DNA of 59,269 nt from Pseudomonadota bacterium (GTDB lineage: Bacteria; Myxococcota_A; Polyangia; Haliangiales; Haliangiaceae), in the NCBI GenBank assembly GCA_022360315.1, contig JAKSDA010000020.1, positions 1-59,269 of the forward strand, read 5' to 3'. The notes under the pieces are model-generated. The model had not been told where the DNA came from. It searched no databases and saw only the letters and a list, made by a program, of their open reading frames with translations. A program made the translations under genes and the position numbers. How positions within the stretch are numbered: the first letter of the stretch is position 1; every line of letters starts with the position of its first letter. Positions 30,921 through 46,156 of this stretch are shown piece after piece.

Positions 30921-31298
30921 TCAGAGTTCCGGTGTGTAGGGCTTGATGGCGGGCTGGTTGTCCTTGTCCCAGATGACGTCGTCTTCGTACTGGCCGCGGT
31001 CGACCAGAGCAAAACCCAAAAACAACGTCGCCGCGAGGAGCCCGGCCACAAAGATGACCGTGTGGAACAGGCGATCGTAGCGAAGATGCATGAAGTACAG
31101 GATGACCAGGCTCGCCTTGACCGTGGCGATGAGCATGGCGACGGCCAGGTTGAGACCGCGGCCGCCAAAGTCGACGTAGGCCGCTGCTACTGTGATCACG
31201 GTGAGAAAGAGAAGCGCGACAAAGGTGCCGACTAGGACGCGCATGCTCGCAATGTGACTCAACGTCTCGCCGTGTTCTCCATGTCCGTGCGCTGCCAC
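30921..31298 (-). CDS. coxD: Cytochrome c oxidase subunit IV (small membrane subunit)
   Basis: 125 residues, GTG start preceded by AAAGGAGAGC. Short His-rich N-terminus, then three hydrophobic helices (about 20-42, 50-72 and 78-100). Contains the family stretch VKASLVILYFMHL. Small prokaryotic COX4-type subunits help assembly or stability of aa3/caa3 oxidases. Last gene of the act-cox operon, 77 bases after coxC. Confidence 0.85.
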   Translation of the reverse strand: MAAHGHGEHGETLSHIASMRVLVGTFVALLFLTVITVAAAYVDFGGRGLNLAVAMLIATVKASLVILYFMHLRYDRLFHTVIFVAGLLAATLFLGFALVDRGQYEDDVIWDKDNQPAIKPYTPEL

Positions 31299-31375
31299 TT
31301 GTGCTCTCCTTTGCAGGGGCTAAGAGCCCGTTTTTGGCCCCGACATGAAGGTCGATACCATCGGGCGAAAGCCGA

Positions 31376-32149
31376 TCAAATCAAATAATAAAGAGGGAAT
31401 AGGAAAATCCATATCAAGTCGACCAGGTGCCAGTACAAAGCTGCGTAGTCGACCGGGCCGTAGTAGTCGGGTGTAAAGTGCCCCTTCATGGCTCGTACCA
31501 GCAGCCAGATAAACACAAAGACCCCGAATAAGACGTGTAGCCCGTGTAGTCCGGTCATCGCGAAGTACAGGGTGAAGAACATATTCGTGTTGTCGGGACA
31601 CGGCGCTGCTTCACCTTCGGCGGGCGGTGGAATCGACGGGTCGGCACCGAGGTTGCCCTCCGAGCCGTGGATGCATGGCTTGATCACGGCGTCTTCAGGG
31701 AACGTGGCACCGTCCGGGTCGACATGGGGTACGAACTTCTTGCCGTAGAGAGTGCCGTGGTGAATCTTTTCCGAATACTCGAAATACTTGATGGTCAAGA
31801 AACCGAGGGCACAGGCGAGAGTGATGGCCAGACAGATAACCAGAGTGCGCTGGTTGCGCAATTGGGCACACCTGACCGCGTAGGCAGCTGTAAAACTGCT
31901 GCCTATGAGCACCAGAGTGTTGACCGCGCCCATGGTTCGGTCGAGATACTGGCTACCGTATTCGAAGATCTCCGGATGCTGGGTGCGAAAAATGATGTAC
32001 GCGACAAAAAGTGCCGAGAAGAAAAGAACTTCCTGGGCCAGAAATAGCCAGATTGCCAGCTTGCCGGAGTCGAACTGGTGCTGTGCATCATCGTAGTGGT
32101 GCTGGATGAACCGCGATCCCTTTTGATCGCCGTGGGCGTGTTCGCTCAT
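31376..32149 (-). CDS. coxC: Cytochrome c oxidase subunit III
   Basis: 257 residues from the ATG at 32149 (MSEHAHGDQKG); a further in-frame ATG at 32203 is less likely. Hydrophobic helices with the subunit III signatures LAQEVLFFSALF, GLHGLHVLFGVF and YWHLVDLIWIFLFPL. An unusual insertion of about 45 residues with a Pro/Glu/Asp-rich stretch (HGSEGNLGADPSIPPPAEG) lies between helices 4 and 5, presumably on the outside face. 152 bases separate it from coxA. Confidence 0.93.
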   Translation of the reverse strand: MSEHAHGDQKGSRFIQHHYDDAQHQFDSGKLAIWLFLAQEVLFFSALFVAYIIFRTQHPEIFEYGSQYLDRTMGAVNTLVLIGSSFTAAYAVRCAQLRNQRTLVICLAITLACALGFLTIKYFEYSEKIHHGTLYGKKFVPHVDPDGATFPEDAVIKPCIHGSEGNLGADPSIPPPAEGEAAPCPDNTNMFFTLYFAMTGLHGLHVLFGVFVFIWLLVRAMKGHFTPDYYGPVDYAALYWHLVDLIWIFLFPLYYLI

Positions 32150-32301
32150 GGCCGTTATTCCCCTATCTGTTCGATTGATTCGGGATGGGATTGCCTTGTG
32201 CAATGGCCGGATGCGACGGCGCGCATGGCGTCCCGCTTGTCTCTATCGTGCTTGTTGTCGTCGTCGTTCGTCGCGTCATCGCTCACGGCAAGCCGCTCGG
32301 A

Positions 32302-34053
<1,752 letters not shown>

Positions 34054-34065
34054 TAGGTTCCCCTG

Positions 34066-35178
34066 CTACTGTTGCGAGCCGTCGTTGAGGCTCTTGATAA
34101 AGGCGATGACGCCGTTGATCTTCTTGTCGGATAAAACGCCCTTGAACGACGGCATCGACGCCGGATAGCCCTTGCGGACCTTGGCCTGGGGCTCAACGAT
34201 CGATTCGCGAATGTAATTCTCATCGACCACGATGCTGCTGCCGTCGGTCATTTCGTTTTGACCACCGAGAACGAGGTCCTTGAACGACGGACCGACTTTG
34301 GTCGTCCCGTCGAGAGTGTGACAGGCAATGCAATAGTTGTCGTACATCTTCTTGCCGAGTTCCGCAGGCGGTATGTTGAGCGCCTGCTCCTCGATCCTGG
34401 CCAGATAATCGGCATAACCGCCCGGCTCGTGAACCACGATCACAGTCTTCATCTGCGAGTGTTCCAGACCGCAGTACTCGGCGCAGTACATGCGGTACAC
34501 ACCCGGCTGTGTGGCCTTGAACCAGAGCTGAGTGTAACGCTGCGGCACCACGTCTTGCTTGATGCGAAACGCCGGGATGAAGAAGCTGTGGATTACGTCG
34601 TTTGAACTCATGACCAGCCTGACCGAGCGGTTGACCGGGACATGGAGTTCACCGTTGGGGTCGTCCACGCCGTTGGGATAGGTGAACTTCCATTTCCACT
34701 TCAGGCCGGTAACCGAGATCTCGAGGGCATGCTGGGGCGGCGTGGCGAGATCGACGTATCCCCGCCATCCGGCCACAAACAAGAACACGCAGATGATGGC
34801 GGGAATGAGGGTCCAGGTGATCTCGAGTGGATTGTTGTGAGATGGCGATGGCAGCGGACGCTCATGACCGGGACGTTGCCGGTACTTGATCGTGAAATAG
34901 ACCACCGCAGCCGTGATCCCGATGAAACAGAAGATCGACAGGCCGATCAAGCCGAGGTAAATCCAGTCCACGTTGTCGGTGGTGACCGACGCCGCCTCTG
35001 GCAGCCAAAATGTGTTGGTGCCGGGATCTTGCCAGGCTGTCTTTGGAATATTGATCACAGCCTGGCCAGCTTGAGTTGCAGCCTGCTCGGCCCCGCTCGC
35101 CTGTTGCGCAGCCTGGCCGACAGCCTGGCCTGCGCTGTCGGCTTGCATCGTGCCCATGAGTGATGAAAGAACGCTCAT
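34066..35178 (-). CDS. coxB: caa3 oxidase subunit II with fused cytochrome c
   Basis: 370 residues. An Ala/Gln-rich exported N-terminal region is followed by two membrane helices (about 75-97 and 122-142), then the CuA domain: HSFFIPAFR and CAEYCGLEHSQM hold the CuA ligands. A C-terminal cytochrome c domain carries CIACH and an axial Met probably in SMPSFKGV. The fusion defines the caa3 type: electrons pass from cytochrome c to CuA within one subunit. Lies 3 bases after sco. Confidence 0.95.
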   Translation of the reverse strand: MSVLSSLMGTMQADSAGQAVGQAAQQASGAEQAATQAGQAVINIPKTAWQDPGTNTFWLPEAASVTTDNVDWIYLGLIGLSIFCFIGITAAVVYFTIKYRQRPGHERPLPSPSHNNPLEITWTLIPAIICVFLFVAGWRGYVDLATPPQHALEISVTGLKWKWKFTYPNGVDDPNGELHVPVNRSVRLVMSSNDVIHSFFIPAFRIKQDVVPQRYTQLWFKATQPGVYRMYCAEYCGLEHSQMKTVIVVHEPGGYADYLARIEEQALNIPPAELGKKMYDNYCIACHTLDGTTKVGPSFKDLVLGGQNEMTDGSSIVVDENYIRESIVEPQAKVRKGYPASMPSFKGVLSDKKINGVIAFIKSLNDGSQQ

Positions 35179-35181
35179 TCT

Positions 35182-36102
35182 TTACTCCTGCCGGGCTTCC
35201 CGGCTTCGCATCACCTGCCACGTCCCAAACGCGACGAGCAGCAATAGTACGAACCCAATGGCTCCATAGCGCATGATGTTCTCGCTCATTTTGGCATATT
35301 CGGGGCGCTCGCCGATCCGAAAACAGGCCAGCAAGAATCCGATCGAGACACCATGCTCGCCAGCGCCGGCTTGAAAGATCGAATTGCCAAGCACTTCGGG
35401 CTCGTAGTGAATGCCGTGATAGTACTGAGTGATGATCCCCTTTGGCGACACAAAGATCAACGATGCTGGATGCACGTACTCCTTGGTTTTTTCGAGATAA
35501 CGATAGCGCACACCAGCCGCGTCGGCGGCGGCCTTGATGGCGTCTTCCCGGCCGGTCAAAAACGTCCATCCGGCTGCCGCAAGCTCGCGCTTGTCGTCGG
35601 CAAACCCGCCCAGGAACTTCTCTTTGGTGGTTTTCGCTGTATCGGGGGTTTCTTTCGGATCAAGCCCGACCGTGATCATCCGATACTGGTCTCCCACGTC
35701 AAATGGGAGCTTTTTGATCGACTGGAACAGCGCGTTGAGCTGAAGGCTGCACAGCATCGGGCAGGATGAGTAGTTGAAGGTGAGAATGACTGGAAGCTCG
35801 CCATCGAACAGGTCGCCAAGCCTCACTGACTCGCCCTCGGTGTTGCGAAAGTTCGCGTCGAGCGGAAGCGACTGGCCTATTTTTTCCTCGATCTCGATAC
35901 CTCGAGCTTCGACAGGCAAATCGTCGACGCGGTCGTCGGGAGCGACCGGTTCAGCAGTGTAGCTCGACCTACTGGTGGCATTGGCCGGGCCGCCTGACGG
36001 TGCGGTTTGACCCATTGCCGTGGCGATACAGAGGCCCAGGCCGAGCGCGAGCCCTGTCGTGCGAGCGCACCGTTTGCGCAGATATCGTCGTTTACGGAAC
36101 AT
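35182..36102 (-). CDS. SCO1/SenC-type copper chaperone
   Basis: 306 residues from the ATG at 36102, which has a strong SD (AGGAGG). A signal-like N-terminus, then the thioredoxin-fold SCO domain with copper-binding SSCPMLCSLQ (CxxxC) and the distal His in YVHPASLIF. A C-terminal hydrophobic helix (YGAIGFVLLLLVAFGTW) anchors it. SCO proteins load the CuA site, and coxB follows directly. Its start overlaps the previous gene's end by 11 bases. Confidence 0.92.
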   Translation of the reverse strand: MFRKRRYLRKRCARTTGLALGLGLCIATAMGQTAPSGGPANATSRSSYTAEPVAPDDRVDDLPVEARGIEIEEKIGQSLPLDANFRNTEGESVRLGDLFDGELPVILTFNYSSCPMLCSLQLNALFQSIKKLPFDVGDQYRMITVGLDPKETPDTAKTTKEKFLGGFADDKRELAAAGWTFLTGREDAIKAAADAAGVRYRYLEKTKEYVHPASLIFVSPKGIITQYYHGIHYEPEVLGNSIFQAGAGEHGVSIGFLLACFRIGERPEYAKMSENIMRYGAIGFVLLLLVAFGTWQVMRSREARQE

Positions 36103-36658
36103 TGCCTCCTGAATTGGATGCCGGGTTGGCCGGCTGAGCTGCGTTGGGCTGTGCGGCCTGGCCCTTGCCAGCTGGAGCACCGCCCGGAGTTGTTGCACCT
36201 GGCGTACCTGGTGCCGCGCCGCCTGCGCCACCGGCTGGCGCAGGTTTGGGCGCTGGCGCCGGAGCTGGCATCTGCACGTTATCGGGTGGACGACCAAATA
36301 CGGCGGGCACGGTCGGTGTATCGTGCGGTCCCAATGCCGGCACCAGATTGCCGGCATTGCCTTTTTTGACCTCGCCGACCACGACTTGCATGGCCCGCTC
36401 GATCTTTAGCGTGACCGTCCCCTTGGCCGTGCTGACCCAGCGATATGAATTTAGCTCAGCCTCCTGCTGGGCCTGCAAGGAGCGGAACTCGTCGCTCTTG
36501 CCGTCGGCAAAGCGACGCTCTTCTACTGCCCTGGCTTCGACCTCGTAGAACGCCTGCAGACCGACGAAACTGATGTAGATACCCAGCGCGCCGATCAGAC
36601 CGACGGAGACCACGCCGATGATGTTCAACGTATCGCTTTGTTTCGCTTCGCCTTCCAT
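36092..36658 (-). CDS. Unknown membrane-anchored protein of the act-cox operon
   Basis: 188 residues. One hydrophobic helix near the N-terminus (TLNIIGVVSVGLIGALGIYI, about 10-30), then a charged helical stretch (VEARAVEERRFADGKSDEFRSLQAQQEAEL), a short block IERAMQVVVGEVKKG, and a tail of about 80 residues rich in Pro, Ala and Gly. I do not recognise a family. Location between actF and sco, with 10-base and overlapping junctions, suggests an accessory or linking subunit of the alternative complex III-oxidase assembly. Confidence 0.75.
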   Translation of the reverse strand: MEGEAKQSDTLNIIGVVSVGLIGALGIYISFVGLQAFYEVEARAVEERRFADGKSDEFRSLQAQQEAELNSYRWVSTAKGTVTLKIERAMQVVVGEVKKGNAGNLVPALGPHDTPTVPAVFGRPPDNVQMPAPAPAPKPAPAGGAGGAAPGTPGATTPGGAPAGKGQAAQPNAAQPANPASNSGGNVP

Positions 36659-36668
36659 GGCTCGCCTC

Positions 36669-37922
36669 CTAGTAATTCTCGAATTTCAGCGAATCGCCGA
36701 GCATGGGGTCTTTGATCGGGATGAGGTTGACCTTGGCAGCGGTGCGGGCCGCAAACGCCACGAACAGGCAGCCCACGCCGATGAAGGCAAAGAGATCCAT
36801 GGCCAGATCGCCCACTGCGTACGAAAATACCGTTTGAGTCTGGTTTGGCGCGATGTATTCGGGCATGACGATCCAGTAGATATCGACGTAGTGCATGACC
36901 ATCATCCATATCGAAAAGAACGCCAGCCGTGACAGAACGCGTTTGGTCCAGCGCGACAGGAGAAACACAAAGGGAATGATGGTGTGGGCAACCAGGAGCA
37001 AGATGCTCACGCCCGACCAGTTGGTAAATAGACGCGGCTGGTACCAGACGGTCTCCTCGGGCAGGTTGGCGTACCAGATGAGCATGAACTGGCTGAATGC
37101 GATGTAGCTCCAGAAAAATACGAAGGCAAAGAGCAGCTTGCCCAGGTCGTGGTAGTGCTCGACCGAGATCGAGCGGGTCAATTTGCCCTTCTTTTGCAGG
37201 AACATGCCGACCAGCGATAGAGAGGCAAAAATGGCAATGGCCGCGCCGGCGAAGTAATACACGCCGAAAATCGTGCTGAACCAGTGTGGATTGAGCGACA
37301 TCAGGAGATCGAAAGCGGCAAACGCGATGGTCAGCGCAAATACAATGATCGACGGTCCGGACGCAGCGCGCAGCCGGTCGGAGATCTCCGCGTCACCGGT
37401 GTCGTCCTGCTCGACCGACTTGTTGAAGAACCAGCGCGCAATAAAGATCCAGATCGCGAAATACACCGCAACCCGAATGGCGAAAAACGGCACATTGAGC
37501 CAGGCCGCCTTGCCGTGCAATACATGGTCGTCTGGAGCGGGATGGACCCAGTGATGATACGGTCCACTCGAACCCAGCAGCATGGGGATCAGAATCCCCA
37601 GAGCCAGGACGCCCAGGAGGGGAAAGGTCGAGGTCAAGATCTCGGCCAGTCGTCGCACTGTCACGCTCCAATGGGCCTTGACCAGCGGCTGCAAGACGAC
37701 AAAGAAGAGCGCGCCCAGTGCCACGCTGAGAAAGTAGGCCAGCGCAACCAGATAGGAGTGGAAGAAGCGACTCAAATGGTCGCCGCTGGCAGCGCCGATG
37801 ATCAGCGCAATAACGAGGAAAACCACCCCAGCCGGAAGAGCGGCCTTGAAGATCGACCCACCGAGATTCTTGGCAGTAATCTTCTCGTCGGGATGGACGC
37901 CTTGTCCGTGCTTGGCACTCAT
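36669..37922 (-). CDS. actF: Alternative complex III subunit ActF (NrfD-like quinol-site protein)
   Basis: 417 residues, about 10 transmembrane helices. Family features include HSYLVALAYFLSVALGALFFV early, WFFNKSVEQDD, FDLLMSLNPHWFSTIFGVYYFAG in the middle, and FAFVFFWSYIAFSQFMLIWYANLPEET near residue 265, typical of the second quinone-oxidoreductase membrane subunit of ACIII. Takes part in quinol oxidation and possibly proton translocation in the inner membrane. 19 bases after actDE. Confidence 0.92.
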   Translation of the reverse strand: MSAKHGQGVHPDEKITAKNLGGSIFKAALPAGVVFLVIALIIGAASGDHLSRFFHSYLVALAYFLSVALGALFFVVLQPLVKAHWSVTVRRLAEILTSTFPLLGVLALGILIPMLLGSSGPYHHWVHPAPDDHVLHGKAAWLNVPFFAIRVAVYFAIWIFIARWFFNKSVEQDDTGDAEISDRLRAASGPSIIVFALTIAFAAFDLLMSLNPHWFSTIFGVYYFAGAAIAIFASLSLVGMFLQKKGKLTRSISVEHYHDLGKLLFAFVFFWSYIAFSQFMLIWYANLPEETVWYQPRLFTNWSGVSILLLVAHTIIPFVFLLSRWTKRVLSRLAFFSIWMMVMHYVDIYWIVMPEYIAPNQTQTVFSYAVGDLAMDLFAFIGVGCLFVAFAARTAAKVNLIPIKDPMLGDSLKFENY

Positions 37923-37941
37923 GAGATCACTCCGTGGCTAG

Positions 37942-39444
37942 CTAGCGGATGTCCTTGCGATTTTGTTGCGGCACATCGTCGACCGGGGCGTTTTGGCTCC
38001 GCTGCAGGGCGCGCAGATAGAGTACGACAGCCCAGCGATCGCTTTCGGGGATCTGCGTCGCGTAGCCGGGCATGGTGCGAATGCCGTTTGAAATCGAGTT
38101 AAAAATCTGGCCGTGAGGCTGGCGGACGATGTTTGCCTGGTGTAGATTGCTGGGCTGGACCCAACCCTGCTGGGGTACTTTCATCGCCCGCCTGTGGATC
38201 ATGCCGCCGCCCTTACCATCAGCGCCGTGGCAGGGCCGGCAGTAAATATTAAAACGGTTGCGCCCGCGCTCCACAGTGGATTGGCTGACATCGAACTGAG
38301 CCGGAAACTCGGCTGCCCACTGGCCGCTCTTGATGCCCCGGTAGAAGTGATCGTCGGCTTTGAGTTCACCGCGGGCTACAGTGCCCGTCACGTCGCTCCG
38401 GCTGGCCCGGCTGTCGTAGAACAGGTCGTTTGCCGTCTGGGACTTGGCCTTTGGCTGAAAGTCCATGTCCGGGATGATGTGAACGTGCGGATCCGGGGAC
38501 CTGTCGGCGCGGGCCTTGGCGACCAGAGCAAACGGAACCAGAGCCAGCACCGACGTCACCATGATGAATGCGAGTACTGGTTTGGGCATTTTCTTGGCGG
38601 CCGGATCCGGATCGATGTACACCCGCTCGACTGCCTCGGCGCCAGCATTGTTGAGTAGCTCCTCGGTCTCGCCGCGTCTGAATCGCTGATCGGCAGCCTC
38701 GATGCCGATGAAGAAGCTGTCGTCAGTGACCCGCAAGAAGCGGTCTTTCTTGAAGAATGGATGCCACACCTGGGGCAACTTGTTGAGCGCCCACATGCCG
38801 AAGAAGGTGGCCAGAACCGAAGCCAATACCGTGGTTTCGAAGGTAATGGGTATATTGGCCGGAATACTGAAAAACGGCTTGCCCGAGACGATCCACGGCC
38901 AGTTGTAGTCGTTGGTCCACCACTGCAGAAGCAAGCCACCGCCCAGGCCGCCCAGCCCGATGGCAAAGACGATCCACGGCAATATGGTCATCTTGATGCC
39001 CATGGCTGGATCGATGCCATGGACCGGGAATGGGCTGAAACAGTCCCATCTGGTGAAACCGGCGTCGCGGACTTTCTCGGCTGCAGATACCAGATCGCCC
39101 GGCGACTTGAACTCGGCGAGCAGTCCGTAGAGCTCTTCGCCCTCGTGTGCCGGTCCCGTCGCAGGGGGGTCGTCCGCGCCAGCCGTTTCTTCTTCTTCTT
39201 CTTCTTCTTCTTCTTCCACGCCGTCCGGGCTGTCTTCGGCCGATTTCTCGCCTTCACCAGCTGCGGACTCTTCGCCCCTGGCCGAAGATTTCTCTGCTGT
39301 CTCGTCTTTCTCTGCTGTCTCGTCGCCTGCAGCTGCCTCTTTGGCTTCAGGCGACGAGTCGTCGGTGACCGACGAGTCGTCGGTGGCGGCCTTGGCCTCG
39401 GACTCTTCGGCGTTTTTCTCGATGTCTTTGTCGTCTGGACTCAT
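37942..39444 (-). CDS. actDE: Alternative complex III ActD-ActE fusion (DUF3341 + cytochrome c)
   Basis: 500 residues. Residues 1-104 are a disordered acidic extension with a run of 10 Glu. Residues about 105-290 are the ActD (DUF3341) domain with two helices (GLLAEFKSPGDL, DCFSPFPVHG, ILPWIVFAIGLGGLGGGLLLQWW). A second membrane segment near 310-330 leads to a C-terminal monohaem cytochrome c with CRPCHGADGKGGG and a Met ligand probably in RTMPGYATQI, corresponding to ActE. In the described complexes ActD and ActE are usually separate proteins, so this is a fusion of neighbours. It lies between actC and actF, as expected. Confidence 0.92.
   Translation of the reverse strand: MSPDDKDIEKNAEESEAKAATDDSSVTDDSSPEAKEAAAGDETAEKDETAEKSSARGEESAAGEGEKSAEDSPDGVEEEEEEEEEETAGADDPPATGPAHEGEELYGLLAEFKSPGDLVSAAEKVRDAGFTRWDCFSPFPVHGIDPAMGIKMTILPWIVFAIGLGGLGGGLLLQWWTNDYNWPWIVSGKPFFSIPANIPITFETTVLASVLATFFGMWALNKLPQVWHPFFKKDRFLRVTDDSFFIGIEAADQRFRRGETEELLNNAGAEAVERVYIDPDPAAKKMPKPVLAFIMVTSVLALVPFALVAKARADRSPDPHVHIIPDMDFQPKAKSQTANDLFYDSRASRSDVTGTVARGELKADDHFYRGIKSGQWAAEFPAQFDVSQSTVERGRNRFNIYCRPCHGADGKGGGMIHRRAMKVPQQGWVQPSNLHQANIVRQPHGQIFNSISNGIRTMPGYATQIPESDRWAVVLYLRALQRSQNAPVDDVPQQNRKDIR
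39187..39216. repeat. (TTC)10 microsatellite coding poly-Glu
   Basis: Ten perfect TTC triplets on the plus strand give ten GAA codons in the acidic N-terminus of the ActDE fusion. Slippage would change only the poly-Glu length and keep the frame. A perfect trinucleotide tract with no synonymous GAG interruption suggests recent expansion. Confidence 0.95.
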
Positions 39445-39467
39445 CGTTTGCCTCGTTTCGCCTCAGC

Positions 39468-40817
39468 CTAGTGCTTGCCCGCGTGCGCTTCGGGCAGGGT
39501 GTTCTTGACCTCGGAGATGGCCACGATCGGCAGATAACGGCAGAACAGGAGGAACAGGGTGAAGAAAAGCCCGAAGCTGCCAATCAGCGTTGCCGCGTCC
39601 CACAGTGTCGGCGAGAAGTATGACCAGGCTGCGGGCAACATGGTCCGGGCTAGCGACGTCACGATGATGACGAAGCGCTCGAACCACATACCCACGTTTA
39701 CCAGGATGGCCAGCACCATGATAATCCACGGATTGGTCCGGCATGTCTTGAACCAGAAGAGCTGGGGCAAAACCACGTTGCAGGTGACCATGAGGAAGTA
39801 GGCCCACCAGTACGGCCCCAGGCCCCGATTGAGGAAGGCGAACTGCTCGTACATGCTGCCCGAGTACCACGCGATGAAGAGCTCGATGCCGTAGGCAAAA
39901 CCGACCATGGTTCCAGTGGCCAGGGTGATCTTGCACATGGCCTCAATGTGAGACTTCTTGATCACCTTTTCGAGGCCGAACAAATAGCGGGCCGGGATCA
40001 TGAGCGTGAGCACCATGGCAAAGCCGCTGAAGATGGCTCCAGCGACAAAGTACGGCGGAAAGATCGTGGTGTGCCAGCCCGGTACCTGCGAGACCGCGAA
40101 GTCGAAAGACACCACGGAGTGGACCGAAAGAACCAGCGGCGTGGCCAGTGCGGCCAGAATGAGATAGGCCCGCTCATACCGGTGCCACTGACGGGCGCTG
40201 CCGCGCCAGCCCAGGGCCAGAATTCCGTAGGCAAGCTGGGCGATCTTGTTCTTAGCCCGGTCTCTGAAGGTGGCCAGATCGGGCACCATGCCCATGTACC
40301 AGAACAGAACCGACGTGGTTCCGTAGGTCGATACTGCAAAGACGTCCCACATGAGCGGACTGCGGAACTGCGGCCACATGTCCATATCATTGGGCAGGGG
40401 AAGCATGAAATAAGCCAACCACGGCCGGCCGGTGTGAATGATCGGAAACAGACCGGCGCACAAAACGGCAAAGATGGTCATGGCCTCGGCGGCGCGGTTG
40501 ATGCTGGTGCGCCATTGCTGGCGCATGAGATAGAGAATGGCCGAGATCAGCGTTCCGGCGTGACCAATACCGATCCAGAACACGAAGTTGACGATCGGCC
40601 AGCCCCAAGCAGTGACATTGTTGTTGCCCCAGATACCGACGCCAGTGATGAATAGATAGATCAGTGAAACGCCGAGTACGCCCAGCATACCCAGCGAGAT
40701 GACCATGGCGACGTACCAGGCCTTGGGCGGCTGGGGACGCTCGTGAGCCACACAAACCGCTTCGGTAATTTCGCGGAACGCGGCCCGTGGATCTTCGACA
40801 TGTGCTGCGGTGCTCAT
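39468..40817 (-). CDS. actC: Alternative complex III subunit ActC (NrfD-like)
   Basis: 449 residues, about 10 transmembrane helices. Contains [43 protein letters not shown], the hallmark of the ActC/NrfD quinol-site subunit, and [17 protein letters not shown]. With ActA and ActB it forms the electron entry module that oxidises membrane quinol. 19 bases after actB. Confidence 0.95.
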   Translation of the reverse strand: MSTAAHVEDPRAAFREITEAVCVAHERPQPPKAWYVAMVISLGMLGVLGVSLIYLFITGVGIWGNNNVTAWGWPIVNFVFWIGIGHAGTLISAILYLMRQQWRTSINRAAEAMTIFAVLCAGLFPIIHTGRPWLAYFMLPLPNDMDMWPQFRSPLMWDVFAVSTYGTTSVLFWYMGMVPDLATFRDRAKNKIAQLAYGILALGWRGSARQWHRYERAYLILAALATPLVLSVHSVVSFDFAVSQVPGWHTTIFPPYFVAGAIFSGFAMVLTLMIPARYLFGLEKVIKKSHIEAMCKITLATGTMVGFAYGIELFIAWYSGSMYEQFAFLNRGLGPYWWAYFLMVTCNVVLPQLFWFKTCRTNPWIIMVLAILVNVGMWFERFVIIVTSLARTMLPAAWSYFSPTLWDAATLIGSFGLFFTLFLLFCRYLPIVAISEVKNTLPEAHAGKH

Positions 40818-40836
40818 GGATGCAATCCTCTACTGG

Positions 40837-44705
<3,869 letters not shown>

Positions 44706-45357
44706 CTGTTGTTCCAGTCGAGCGAACCTAATAGGCGAGAACCACAGGTACGACACCAGCCGAGCTTGCACCACGCGAGCTCGACGCCGCGACCCAGTTT
44801 GTGGAAAGCACCCGAGACTCAACACATTGGCGAGCCGGTTCGCAAGTTATTATCCAGCCGTTTTGCATCGCTTGCTGCGTTGCCTGTTCGTGTACCATGC
44901 GATGCCCATGTCATTTCAAGGGCTGCGACGCGATATTCCACCCCCCTGGCCAATACCGGGCTAGTATCCGAGATCAATAGAGTCCGTCGAACCAGTGGCG
45001 ACAATTTGCCGCGGGTAGGACACCGGTACGACCGGATGGACAGAGCGCAAAATCGAGCTCCCCATACAAGGCCCATGCGACAATTTGCCGCGGGCAATCT
45101 GCTCTCCATATTAGTAATATAAATCACAAAACGAGTCGACACCTAATTTTGGGTCCATTCGGCCTACCAGTAATGGCCCAGTGGTGACCATCGAGGCTAT
45201 GGCCCGACCGATAGTGGCTTACAATGAGCGCAATGCCATATCGAGTTCAAGTTGACACTGCGGAGTTCACGACGCGCCTCTTCGGAGCAACTGCGCGAGG
45301 ATCGCGATCGCGGCTTTGAGGCCGATAGCTTGTTGTGACGAATGAGTTCGTCGACGA
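44706..45357 (-). promoter_or_regulatory. Probable control region of the act-cox operon with two direct repeats
   Basis: 650 bp without a credible gene. GCGACAATTTGCCGCGGG occurs twice, at 44998-45015 and 45077-45094; its core GACAATTTGCC is a near palindrome. Beside the second copy lies an AT-rich palindrome ATATTAGTAATAT (45108-45120) and AT-rich DNA that could hold the promoter. Such paired sites would suit a redox or oxygen-responsive regulator; the regulator is not identifiable. Confidence 0.5.
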
Positions 45358-45927
45358 CTATTCGAAATCGAAGAGCCAGTCGAGATCCAACTCGCGTTCT
45401 GCAAACGGTTCGGCGCGAACGCGCTCGCCGGGCCCGGCGATGAGAATCGTTCGGTACTCGTCCTCGGCCCAAGCCAATACGGTCAGGGTCGGCTTGTTTT
45501 GATCGATGAGCCAGTAGTGATTGACGTGCGCACGGTGGTAAACATCTAGCTTATCACCCTTATCTCTGTGTGCCGTGGACGGCGACAAGATCTCGCACAC
45601 CCATTGCGGCCAAATGCGGACGCGAGCTCCCCTCGGTCGCTGGGGGACCGCGTCGATTTTCCATCCCGCCACATCGGGCAGGTACCGCTGCACGTCGGGC
45701 TCGGGAAAGAGCTCGATTTCGCACTCGGTGCCCATCCACCAGCCCCCAGGCATACTTCGCCGGCCGTCGAAAGGCCCGAGGAACGAGGCGAGCCGGAACT
45801 GCAAAAGACTGTGCTCGTGGCTCGGCATTGCCTTGCGCACGAGGTTGCCACAAACGATTTCGTATTGCTTGGGAAGCTCGTCGGGAAACTCGTCGCTCGC
45901 CGGTGCTTTTTGAAAACGTTGCGCCAT
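45358..45927 (-). CDS. Uma2-family (DUF820) PD-(D/E)XK nuclease-like protein
   Basis: 189 residues. Core of the Uma2 family: PDVAGW with Asp85, CEILSPSTAHRDKGDKLDVY with Glu112 and Lys126, and HYWLIDQ. These residues correspond to the metal-binding PD-(D/E)XK nuclease site. Family members are widespread and often multicopy in multicellular-type bacteria; the function is poorly known, and both nuclease and mobile-element links have been proposed. Stand-alone gene. Confidence 0.85.
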   Translation of the reverse strand: MAQRFQKAPASDEFPDELPKQYEIVCGNLVRKAMPSHEHSLLQFRLASFLGPFDGRRSMPGGWWMGTECEIELFPEPDVQRYLPDVAGWKIDAVPQRPRGARVRIWPQWVCEILSPSTAHRDKGDKLDVYHRAHVNHYWLIDQNKPTLTVLAWAEDEYRTILIAGPGERVRAEPFAERELDLDWLFDFE

Positions 45928-46156
45928 GTGACCTCGTACGATAGTCGCCTGATTTCGCCAGGCTGGTGCCTGGAAAGCCAGGCCTATTTGATTCTAGCAT
46001 CGGCGCCCGCACTGGGGATTCGTGCTTTTGTCAGGCTGCCAATATGCAGAAAGTGTCAATCTTTTCAGCCCTTTTAGTGAAGAGCGTTAGCGCGAGACCC
46101 CGGCCTTGATGCGTGCGGCCTGGTTCGGCGCCATGCTCTGTTGGCCAGCGTTGGTG

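Noticed and set aside
44819..45142. 107-residue minus-strand frame upstream of actA
   Set aside because: Spans the direct repeats, lacks any family similarity and normal composition; better read as control region.
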